Source: Purshia tridentata
Taxonomy: Eukaryota > Streptophyta > Magnoliopsida > Rosales > Rosaceae
Direction: 5' to 3'
Assembly: GCA_003254885.1 (NCBI GenBank)
Contig: QANT01002367.1
Coordinates: 1 to 64,000, forward strand
DNA length: 64,000 bases
Part shown: positions 13,690 through 24,600 of the stretch, piece after piece
How positions within the stretch are numbered: the first letter of the stretch is position 1
How the letters are laid out: the number at the start of each line of letters is the position of its first letter
Program-made: the position numbers and the translations under genes
The notes under the pieces: generated by a model
Seen by the model: the letters and a program-made list of their open reading frames with translations, nothing else
What the model was told of the DNA's origin: nothing
Database searches by the model: none

Positions 13690-16070
13690 ATGGGCTTTGA
13701 TCTTGAATCTGTGGCAGAGGCAACATCAGGGGCCATTGGAGCTCTTGTTAGCACCACCATCTTGTACCCACTTGATACCTGCAAGACTAAGTATCAAGCT
13801 GAAGTCCGAGCTCACCATCAGCAGAAGTACAGGTTGATTTTGTAGCCTCTTTGTTCCCCAATAATTGTGTTTGTTTAATATTCTCTTCATTTCTTTTTTT
13901 TTTTTTTTTTTTTTTTTTTTTCTTTTNCATTTCTTTTTTTTTTTTGTTTTTTTTTTCTGGGTTTATTCTTGTTATTAGTTTGGTGCTAATTGTTTGTATG
14001 AGTTGAAATTATCTTTGCCCATAATGCAAATATTAATGGGAATGTAATTGCAATTTATCTATATGATCTCTTCCGAACTGTTCTCTTTTCAGTCTCTTTC
14101 ATTGTGATGCCAGTACTCCCACAATAGTACAATGAGATAAACTTCTCTGTACTCACCATGGATAAGGACACACTAACTAGTAGTGATTAAACTTTTCCTT
14201 TGAACCAGTATATCACTGAAGTTCTTTCTTGTTTGTTCTGGGATTTAACACTGTGTTATTCTGTAGGATAATTTATACTTGATGATACCCTATATACATT
14301 TCTATCGTGAACTTGTTTCACTCTAAAAGGTTAGGAAGGAAGGAAGTTTGACTAACCATAGGAATTTTTGTCCAATGCTTCTTCATATTATCTTGGCTTG
14401 AAGGTGAACTCTTGTTTTACAAATAATGGGATATGGCCAAAAAATTCGTGACAATTGCCTTTTCAAATGAATGATTCCTAAAGCAACATTCATCTGCGAT
14501 TTTATTTTATTTTATTTTTTTTTTGTCAAAATTTTAATTTCTTTGGGATTTGCAGGAACATTTCTGATGTTTTCTGGGAAGCAATTTATAGCCGTCAGGT
14601 GCTCTCATTGTACCAGGGCCTTGGGACAAAGAACCTACAGTCCTTTATTTCACAATTCATCTATTTCTATGGATACAGTTTTTTTAAGAGGTTGTACTTG
14701 GAGAAAAGTGGAAATAAATCCATTGGAACAAGAGCAAACTTGATAGTTGCAGCTGCTGCTGGGGCTTGTACAGTCATAGTGACACAGGTGAGTCATACAT
14801 TGACAATAGTTTCCATTATAAAGAAATGCCTGTAAATCCTGTCCTGAGCCATGTAGAATCAAATAGGACCATTCCAAATCTTATGCTATCACAAATAAAT
14901 TTGCGCTCAAGCCCTTGTAGAATCCAATCCATATCTTCCCCACTATTTCTTATGGTGTTCAGAAACTAATTTTAGTCCTTACTATAAGATATTCAAATTT
15001 CAAAATTTTCTTTGCAGCCCTTGGATACAGCATCCTCGAGGATGCAGACAAGTGAATTTGGGAAATCCAAAGGACTATGGAAGACCCTTTCAGAGGGATC
15101 TTGGACTGAGGCATTTGATGGTCTTGGCATATCTCTTCTTTTAACATCTAACCCATCTATCCAGGTACTTGTGTGTGCACTCTGGTGTACATATACTATA
15201 TACACGTTACATGTATTACCTACTTGGTTCTGTTTCGATATAAGATCCTTGAATTTATTTTGGGATAATCTGTTTCTATTTTGAGTTTTTTATTTTCAAA
15301 GTGGACTTTGGGTTACATCCTCAACATTGAAATGCAAAAAATGCTACCTGTATCTCTTAGATTTTTGATTCTCAATTTCATTTTTCAAATGTACACTGTA
15401 AGCAAAGATAAAATATTTGGCTTGCACGAAAAGACAACTTAAGTTGAATCTTGAACTTCTCTATTGTACAGTACACTGTATTTGATCAACTCAAACAAAG
15501 ACTATTGAGGGGGCAGCTGAGCAAAAAAATAGGTACAGAGTCATCTCCAGAAGCTCTTTCTGCCTTTTCTGCTTTCGTATTGGGTGCTGTCTCAAAGTGT
15601 ATTGCATCCTGCTTGACATACCCAGCCATCAGGTGGATATTCAATCCTATCAATCTTCTCTATGCATTATACATATCATTTATTGTTACTCTTTCCTGGA
15701 AAAATGACAGAGCAGGTTTTTAAACTTGATACATGTTGCACCCTTCTATATCTGGTAAAATTGGGTTATGAACTGCCACAGGTGCAAGGTCATGATTCAA
15801 GCTGCAGATGAAGATGAAGATGGTAGGGAGGAAGCTCAAACAAGATCTCAAAATTCCAGAAAGACAGTTTCAGGTGCATTTTATGCCATTTGGAAAAGAG
15901 AGGGCTTACTGGGTTTCTTCAAAGGATTACAGGCCCAGATACTGAAAACTGTGCTAAGCTCGGCATTGCTTTTAATGATAAAGGAAAAGATCACAAAGAC
16001 CACCTGGGTCTTGTTGCTTGCGCTGAGGAGGTATCTTTTTCTCAACAGGACCAGATTAAAGAGTGCTTGA
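13690..16070 (+). CDS. PNC1: Peroxisomal adenine nucleotide carrier (PNC1/PNC2)
   Basis: Mitochondrial-carrier-family protein of the peroxisome membrane that imports ATP in exchange for AMP/ADP to support fatty-acid activation and beta-oxidation. Exons 13690-13832, 14556-14787, 15018-15164, 15472-15632, 15782-16070; phases close to 323 residues, the usual length. The start [17 protein letters not shown] aligns with the Arabidopsis proteins from residue 1. The three carrier repeats show their signatures: PLDTCK near residue 27, PLDTASSR opening exon 3, and the degenerate PAIRCK spanning exons 4 and 5. LYQGLGTKN and [19 protein letters not shown] are diagnostic of the PNC branch. The C-terminus KITKTTW..RTRLKSA is normal. 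PNC1 and PNC2 cannot be separated from this copy alone. Confidence 0.95.
13889..13946 (+). repeat. Poly-T tract with an unresolved base in carrier intron 1
   Basis: A nearly pure T tract of about 55 bp, broken once by the unresolved base at 13927. It probably marks a homopolymer the assembly could not settle; the true length is uncertain. Confidence 0.9.
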
Positions 16071-17060
16071 ATTTGCGATGACAGTGAGGATTGAATGAAT
16101 GAAGTCCTCATATTGAAAATGTTCCATTGGATTTGTTCACTGTTCACATTTGGAGTGTTACATAGCAGATGAAATAAATATTGGTGGATGCTGGAAGTTC
16201 AGTTTCATTTCAAGAAGGAAAATATGGATTGCTCTTTATATGAATTGTCTTTGTTGGTTATCATGTTAACTTAGATTGTCAAACAAGAAATACAAATAGA
16301 TTGTCATGGTTCCTTTTTCAGTCTTAAAGCAGAATTTTGTGTAAAGCTTCTTTTACTAGTACTGTGTTATTAACTTTTAAGAGAAAATTTTAGTAAAAAG
16401 ACTATAACTATACCCTAATTTTAATTGAAGACTCCATTAATTTTTGGATTCAGTTAGAGATTATAATTATTAGTTTGTTCCAATTAAGGTCTTTATAGTC
16501 TTTTTTCTAAAATTTTCCCAACTTTCAATTGGAATTATGATTTTTAGCAAAAAAACTGGAGGGATACTAAGGTTAGATATTATATCTACAGAAGTTATTA
16601 TAATATCTAAAAGTACACAAAAAAAAAAACTGACCAACGAGATTTGAATTGGACGAACCCAAGCTTTGGACAATTTGAACAAGAATACGAACATAATCTC
16701 TTTACCAATATTAAAACTTGAAAAGTATGGATACATGATTCTTCAACCTAACCAATTCGAAAAATCCGAGGACATTATATATATGAAAATTGCCACTCCC
16801 ACCCACAAGGTTGAGATATAATATAAAGTATGGCAAGTATTATTCTATTACAGGGTAAGTTACAACCTTTTCTTTTTCTCAATCATACTACAAAACTTTG
16901 GAATTTAAACAACAGGGCACATCAAGTTACGCAAGAATGAAATCAAATTTCTAGCGAGAAAGCAGCTTCAATCGGAAATTCATTGTCCTCTCTATGTTGG
17001 AAAAGCACAAAACTTGTCTTATAGCATCCTTCAAATAAAGTGTAAGGCGATCCTCTTGGC
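16071..17060. other. Convergent spacer after the carrier gene
   Basis: Tail-to-tail region of about 1 kb between the carrier and the GPI-anchored protein gene, holding both 3' untranslated regions. It contains the inverted repeat at 16381-16519 and otherwise shows AT-rich sequence without a gene. Confidence 0.6.
16381..16519. repeat. Small inverted repeat (MITE-like hairpin)
   Basis: The left arm gagaaaattttagtaaaaag (16381 on) pairs with the right arm ending at 16519 (cttttttctaaaattttccc), with pairing extending inward past gactataa and partly into an AATTGAA/AATTGG core. Total about 140 bp. This is the shape of a small non-autonomous DNA element or a transcript hairpin; the superfamily is unknown. 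Confidence 0.55.
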
Positions 17061-19404
17061 TTACAGATGAAAGATAAAACCCATCAGCAAAAATAGCAAG
17101 TAGTGAACCAAACTGATCTTGGAAACTAAACTGGCAGCGCTGGCAGCGCCAGTATTTTGTGCATTCACAAAGCTTCCCTCGGGTGTGTTCGTGGTCAAAA
17201 CAACAACAATCCAGTTATCATCAGAACCAATTCCAATTCCTGTAAACTTGGTGTCATTAAGATTATCAGAGTACTGAGACTTTGTGAAGTTAGAAAGGAC
17301 AAGAGTAGGATCCAGATTGGGAACGCAAGCAGGCAGTATGACCCCATCCCTTGTGTTAGAGACATTCAAATGGCATTTAACTAAAAGTTTTGGATAGTCA
17401 GCAAACTGAGGTTCAGTGCCTGGTACTGTGTTGGAGCCTGTGGTGTTTGTACAGGGTTGATTTTTGAATTGGTCAGCTATCTCATCAGCAAGGCACTCTG
17501 CATTGTCGTTCTTTGTAAGGGCTTTTAAGTTCAAGGTGGAAGCCCGATAGCTGTTGATGCCTAGAAGAAGAGTATCTTCCTCATCTATAGAAACAGTAAG
17601 AGATGGAAATTTCATTGTCAAGATGTTAAAGTCAAAGAGAGATATATAATTCAAATGATCAAACTTACCACCACAAAATCATACATAAACAGATCAACTT
17701 AAATATGAGTTTATTTTAGGTTGTCCAACCAGGGCTCCGCATTGGAAGTCTTGACCTAAATACTATTTTGGGATAGGCATGCAAAGTAGTGGTTGGTCTA
17801 TTCCACTTTGTCTCTTGAACAAGCAGTCTTGAGTGGAATTAGCCCAAAGATTGTGTTCACAGAGTACATGGAAGTTGGAACTAGTAAAACTAGAAACAAC
17901 AAAGAACAATAATTTTAATTTAGCATGCGCCTCTAGAGCAATATTGATAACCTCAGACTGTACACAATAACTAAGGAACTACAAATCCCCTGGGCTGGCC
18001 TTAAGGGGTTGGTGTGAAATGAACTCCAGAGGATTGCTTTTTAGAGGAAGCTCCTAGTTTGAACCAACCCCCTGGCATTAACGGAGCAATAATATTATTT
18101 GTACACACTTATTTGACCACATTAGCCGACCACCTTATGAGGCAGTTGATGTGGCCAGGATTTTTAAGTTTTAATTATTTGCATATCTACTCATCCGATT
18201 AATTACATAGCATCACCACATCAGCTGCCACATAAGGTGGTTAGCTAATGCGGTCAAATAAGTATGTACAAATAGCTAATGAAGACTTGGGTACTTATAA
18301 GACTACAGTCACCACCTCCAGGCTGCTTGGCTCCACCACAATTTTCAAATCCTAGGTTAGCTAGAGTTAATATTATAGCACCCAAGGAATAATTTAGCTA
18401 AACAGCCTAAACTAATTAGCAATCTAGTTAAAAAGCATCAAGTGTTTGCATATAAAACATGATGGCAAAAAAAACTAATGCCAAGGCATGTGCTCCAATG
18501 GTAAAGGGTTAGCTACTTCGATGTTTTATAGATAGATGACTTGCTCCCTTGACAAAAACCTGATGTCAGAATGTTACACAAAAATACCAAAAAGGGGCAG
18601 AGTGATCATAGATTCATAGTAGTGTCTCCTATCTTAAAAAGGCACCGGAAATAATGGCCTATTTGAGGCTCTAATCTAATTTATCAGCACAAAAAGTAGA
18701 AGAGAATTCCTATTTCGAAAAGAAAGATTTAATGAGCCATTAGTATGCATTATGCAAGGTCAAGAACAGAAAAAGTGCCATACAAGGATGCGGAATGTTT
18801 TCCTAGCAAAAATTAATGGGAAACAAAAATGAAGTATTAAAAATAAGCATGATTACGTAAAATTTTAATAAAAAATATTCAAATACAGATCACAGACTCA
18901 TCCATTGAGATGCCAATGTTAAACGTAGTTTCACCAAGATTTCAACTTTCAAGCATAGTGTACAGATTACACTTACCCATTTGCAAGAACTAAATCTATA
19001 AGATCCAGTAAGCTAAGACACATTCCATATTTTATCAAAAACTGCCGAACCCCAGATCAATAGCCTGTAATAAGATCTCACTGAAAGGGGTTTTTATATA
19101 ATATTGGTAAACTAACCAGAAAGTTCAGAAACCCAAAATAGAAAGAAATTCATAGCAGATCTTCATTAATGTAACAAATACATAGAGAATACATATAACT
19201 CAGTAGCATAGATACCATTTTCAAATAGCTACAAAATGGGATACGCTACCCTACATATAAAGGAATAAACAAAAATGGGAATGTTAATTGAAAATGTTAG
19301 AAAATAAAAAAAGAAGGTCTACCTTCATCGCATGTGACTTGGTGGTTCAGCAAAATAATGCAAGAAAGGAAGAATGGGAGGAGAAGACGCAGCAAAGACG
19401 CCAT
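17061..19404 (-). CDS. GPI-anchored cell-surface protein, At5g19250/At3g06035 family
   Basis: Two exons, 19323-19404 and 17061-17584, joined in phase, give 201 residues. Residues 1-25 (MASLLRLLLPFFLSC..) are a signal peptide ending near VTC. The mature part carries conserved cysteines (ECLADEIADQFKNQPC, VKCH, PACVP), four or more N-glycosylation sites (NTT, NVS, NFT, NDT) and a small-residue stretch GAASAASL before a hydrophobic tail, the signal for a GPI anchor. The family is plant-specific and biochemically uncharacterised; the likely location is the outer face of the plasma membrane. The start at 19404 is preferred because only it supplies the signal peptide. The single intron is 1.74 kb and holds an inverted-repeat element. 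Confidence 0.92.
18098..18273. mobile_element. MITE-like inverted-repeat element in the GPI-protein intron
   Basis: About 176 bp. The left arm 18098-18154 (atttgtacacacttatttga onward) is matched by the complement of the right arm 18216-18273 (ending agtatgtacaaat). The arms are about 57 bp with few mismatches, around a 60-bp loop. This long-armed, short, non-coding form fits a foldback MITE. No clear target duplication is visible. Confidence 0.7.
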
Positions 19405-19858
19405 TGTCAGTGAAGCAGAGGAAAGGGTTTAGTTTGGTGATGTTGCTGGCGAGGTCACAAAACAAAGACGGTGCCGAGAATTTTTAGTTTTAGAGCCTGA
19501 GCTTTCTGTTGCTTTAAGCAGAAGCTTGAAGCTGCTCTGACGAAGATGTCCTAACTGAACGTGACGACGACGTTTTTGGTAGGCTTTCGATGTCAAAACC
19601 GGCGAGCATTTGGAGTCAAAATAAACTATTTGAATTTTAATCTTTTTTTTTTTTGGCCCTTTTTACACTTTATCTACCTTAATTTTGAGCCTGTTGCACT
19701 TTACCATTAACCAAAAGAAAAAAAAACTTGACAATCCATCACCTGAAATAATTTTTTTTTTTTTTTTTTATGTACTATCTGAGAATGTTTTCGTCGAAAT
19801 ATCTTTTAAAAAAAGTCACATGTCATACATGTGCTCCCTTTTACAAAATTTTTTGGTC

Positions 19859-20003
19859 ATTTTATATCCAATGCACCAATTTTGGAGTATGATTTTGGCG
19901 CTACCCCTCCCCAATGCACTTTGAATTAGTTTTTATGCTTACTATTCATAGTGATTAGGGAGGAGTAGGCGCCAACCCAAAACTGATGCATTGGGCATAA
20001 AAT
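19859..20003. repeat. Imperfect inverted repeat (MITE-like)
   Basis: The left arm (ttttatatccaatgcacca, then ttggcgctacccctcccc) pairs with the complement of the right arm (ggaggagtaggcgccaa, ending tgcattgggcataaaa). The arms are about 45-50 bp with mismatches and the whole is about 145 bp. It is likely a decayed foldback element. Confidence 0.55.
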
Positions 20004-20659
20004 AATTAAAAAATAAAAGAGATAAATTGAAAATAAATATTAAAATAAAATGTTTATAAGACTTTACTATATATTAAATATGTATAAATGAAAATTTTAA
20101 ATTATGGATTTATGAGTGTCATTCTCATTGTATGCGAAAGTTTGTTAGCTAACTTGTAGTTGTTTCTTTATCCTTTTATTAAATTTAAGTTTGAAAATCA
20201 TGGGGGTTCATTTATGCGCCTTGCCAAATTAAAGTCATCATCTCTCAGTTGGAAGGGCATAGAATTACCCACAACTCAAAAAGAAATACATATTTCTACT
20301 CATTTTTAATATGTATAATGATTTTTTTATCAATAATTTGTATAAGAGATTGATGCTAACATGTGTATAATTTCTTTCTTATTAATTGTGCTTTAATATT
20401 GTATAGAACCAAAAGAAATGGGCCAAGTTTAATCTAATCTGAAAACAACACTCTAAATTAAAAGCCAAAGTGAAAAACTATTGGATCGTACTGTTTTACT
20501 ACAGAATAATTATGATTGATTAGGTATTTAATCAAAATTTAAGTTTGCTGCATACGGTGGGGTGGGTTTGCTGTGATTTTTTTTTTTTTCTTTTATTATA
20601 GGGTAATAGGAATTTTACTGAAGAACACTGGTTAGGAACTTGGGACTAGTTTAGCATTG

Positions 20660-20751
20660 GAGGTAGGAACATATAGTATTTAATCTCATTCGAGGTAGGT
20701 ACATATAGTATTTTCTCATTTGAGGTAGGTACATATAGTATTTAATCTCTC
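20660..20751. repeat. Three-copy tandem repeat of about 31 bp
   Basis: Units begin at 20660, 20692 and 20722, each starting gaggtaggwacatatagtat and ending in a T/C-rich tail (taatctcatt or tttctcattt). It lies about 0.9 kb upstream of the APL1 start codon. Confidence 0.85.
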
Positions 20752-21677
20752 TTTACATATAATATTCATGAGCAACAAAAACATGTAATATTAATGACCC
20801 TATATATATACACAATCGATTTCTTAACCTCTACATTTTCCTGGTCTTTATTTAATATACTCATGGGTTGAGTGACCAAACTAGCTAGAATATGAGATAT
20901 TGCACGAAACCATATGTTTGTTCTCATTCATTTTAAATTCATATATATAATTCCTAAGAAAGGAATCAAAGAAAAATTATAGTGTTTTTTCAATGATTTT
21001 TACAGAATGGATCATTGACACCATTATGAGCCAATAGAGCATAGCTATATAAAAAGGAAAAAATGTTGGACAATGAAGTTGATCCAGTGGTGTATCTTAA
21101 TACATAATATCAAACCATTTTAAGGTCTTAATTCATATATAACTTTGGCAATTGATGTCATAGTATATAAAAAGGTTCATTATTGAACAATAGAATTTCT
21201 ATACATTACAGTTTAATCTTAATAAACAGTAATTATATGATCATAGTTATAAAAAAAAAAAAATTGTTCTAAGTTCAAATATGGGTAATAATGCCTTATA
21301 ATTGTTAATATTTTCAAATTTCAATACTGAATACATATATTTATTTATTTATTTGAAAAACCAATCTGAAAAAAAAAGAGAAAAAATCGTCTATCTTGAG
21401 CGCTTAAGAATTAGAATATTCTTTGATTCGTAAATTCCCAACAAGTGTGAGGACCTATCTGTAATTGCAAGTTTGTATTGGTAAGAAGAAGACAAAACAC
21501 AATATGTACTGGTGGATGCAATTGAACTTGGATAACGTGGCCCAATCCTCCCATACCAATAGCATGCATCCATTAAAACTATACAGCTCTACAGCTCCAT
21601 CCTCACAAGCCTTATACACATACATAGCCTCTTTTCATATTTACTAATTCCAATCTTCTGCTTGGAAAATCCAAGCA

Positions 21678-24600
21678 ATGGCAGCAGTGTCGGCTGATCA
21701 TTGCCGGATTTCACTCTCTGCCGCCACCCCACTGCGCCGTGCGGTGGGTTTTGAGGGGCAGAACCAGAGCCTTGTAAAGTTTTCTAATGGGGAAGTGATG
21801 GGGAAGAAGCTGAAGCTGACGTCTCAGCTTCAGCAAGGAGCTGCTGGCGGCATTAATAAGAATGGTGGGGTTGGGCAACATGTTTGCATGTCTCTCACTG
21901 CTGATGTAGCTGGTGAGGCCAAGGTGAGCTTTCAAACTCACCACATACATGCATGCATGCATGTGCCTAAAACACAATATCTATATAAACAGTCATAAGC
22001 ATTGCTTGCTGGTTTTCCGACTGCCAATCACTGATTTCATGCACATGATTTCTGATACTGATGAGGTTTTTTCTCCCCAAAATTTTCCAATTCAGCTTTT
22101 AGATTCTAATTCTTAGTGGGTCGATGTTTATCATGGGATTGCTAGGCATTGGTTAAATTTAAACAAAAAAATTGAACATACTCCATTGTAATCTGAAGTG
22201 GGTTAAAGCACTAGAAACAAGTTTTGGGCTTTGATATGAGAAGCCCATAATATAAGCTCAATTAACTTTACACATAATGTGGATCTTGATCTATGGGCCG
22301 GGTGCATGCAGTTGAGGGACTTGGATATAGAGAGGCGGGACCCAAAGACAGTTGTTGCAATTATTCTGGGAGGTGGAGCTGGCACTCGGCTTTTCCCACT
22401 CACCAAGCGCCGTGCCAAACCTGCTGTAAGTCTCTCTAACTTCCTTTTACAAAACTTTAGGATCGTTTAAGGCTTCAGTTTTTAATTTGGTGATTTGTGC
22501 TTATGATTCAATACAACAGTAAATGTTATTTGACTTTACAATTGCAGTTGGTGAACGTATATTTAACATGTTAGACAAGCATTCTTTTTAAGAAATGAGA
22601 CAATAATGTATATTTAATTAATTAACATATCAAAAAGAAACATATAAGTGCTGTCTTATTGACACACTCATTAATATCATTTTACAGTTGCCAAGAAACA
22701 TTGTTAAAACCCTACTATTGTGGTTTCTTTTATGTGAATTTTCTTTCAAGTCCTTAGACACATATTGGCAATGGTCTTTACTTGGTGTTGTACATTGCAT
22801 TCTTTAGGTCCCAATAGGGGGAGCATACAGGTTGATTGATGTGCCGATGAGTAATTGCATCAACAGTGGAATCAACAAAGTTTACATCCTCACTCAGTTC
22901 AACTCAGCATCACTCAACAGGCATATTTCACGCGCTTACAACTTTGGCAGCGGGACAACTTTTGGTGACGGCTATGTAGAGGTATGCTCCAACAAAACTC
23001 TGCCTGCATTTAGAATGACAATGTATGTTCATCATGATCACCACCTAATGGCTCTTTTGCTCTATGCCAGGTTCTAGCAGCTACTCAAACTCCAGGAGAG
23101 GCAGGTAAGAAGTGGTTCCAGGGTACTGCAGACGCTGTGCGACAGTTCCATTGGCTTTTTGAGGTACTTAATGATAACAACTTTTTAAAAATGTTTTCTT
23201 TGTTTAGCTATTGAGTGGTAAACTTGAACAGAATGTAAAGCTTTCCTTAAGTCACATTTTGTGAAGAGAAGTTGGAGTGATTCACTGCATAATTAAGGGG
23301 ACCCTTTGAGTCTCCAAACATAGTCCTGCATGATGATAATAAACATATCTGCCTTTTCCCTTCACACCCTTCAAGTTGTTACGCGATGAGAACTGCATGC
23401 CTGAAGCATATGTCCACAACTCCAACATTCTTCCTGATCTCATTTCATCCACCACATCTGCCTTTTCAATTTGTCACCCTTGAAACCATCTAGCACATAG
23501 TTGATATCATAGCCATTTGGTAATTTCTTGATCCTACTTCTAAATGGTGTGAGGTGTGAGGAAATCATAGGGTGTTCCATTCGCTGGTACAATTTTACCA
23601 GTTGGTATAAACTGGCTATCCACCGCTGTGATATGGGAACCAAATATCTGTAAATTGTGGTCCATGAGTTGCTGCTTTTGTGGTCATCTAGGTTCTAAAT
23701 TCACTGGATATGACTTGTTTAGAGCTATTGCTTTGTTTGTTTCAAATGAGCTGAGCTATGGCCTTCCATGCTTCTTTACCTCCTTTTGATTCTGTTTCTG
23801 TATAACAATGAATAAATAATTGGAGGAGGATGGTCTAAAATCTGAAGGCATGTTAATATACACCAAGGCTTTTCATGCTGCAGGATGCAAGAAGTAAGGA
23901 TATTGAGGATGTGCTGATTCTATCTGGAGATCATTTGTATCGAATGGACTACATGGACTACATTCAAGTAAAGCAGAACATTTAGTTTTGTTTCACTGAA
24001 TACACTGAAAAGGCCAATTCTCAAATACCAAATTTACCTCTCAATTTTCAGAATCATCGCCAGAGTGGCGCAGATATTACCATTTCTTGTTTGCCAATGG
24101 ATGACAGGTATGCTATTGATCTTGCCAGAACAAGGTTTCTCTTTAATTTTCCTAGTAATATTGATTTTGAAACTTTAAAAAAAGTTCATAATATACTGGT
24201 TTGAAACTATTTTTGGTCATTCATTTATAACTGTTGCTCGTCAACATTTTGAGACTTTCCTCTCTTTCCATGATAGCCGAGCCTCAGATTTTGGTCTAAT
24301 GAAGATAGACAAAAAAGGAAGGGTTCTCTCATTCAGTGAAAAGCCTAAAGGAGACAAACTGAAGGAAATGGTAATACTCATACTTAAGTTAGCACTAGAA
24401 TTTTAATTGGCATATAGGAATATGAGTACTTATATGCTCAATTTGCTCCAAACATCAGGCAGTAGATACAACCGTTTTGGGACTTTCTGTGGACGAGGCT
24501 CTAAAGAAGCCATACATTGCCTCCATGGGAGTGTATGTCTTCAAGAAGGAGATACTTCTGAATCTTTTAAGGTGCTAATCATGTAGAGTAATATATGAAT

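Larger units (their letters stand above)
19405..21677. other. Divergent spacer upstream of the GPI-protein and APL1 genes
   Basis: About 2.3 kb holding both promoters. It contains an inverted repeat (19859-20003) and a three-copy tandem repeat (20660-20751). The rest is AT-rich without a gene. The short frames at 19685-19924 and 21391-21647 have no protein-like features. Confidence 0.6.

Noticed and set aside
18480-18545. tRNA-like boxes in the GPI-protein intron
   Set aside because: The A- and B-box matches are poor and no cloverleaf forms.
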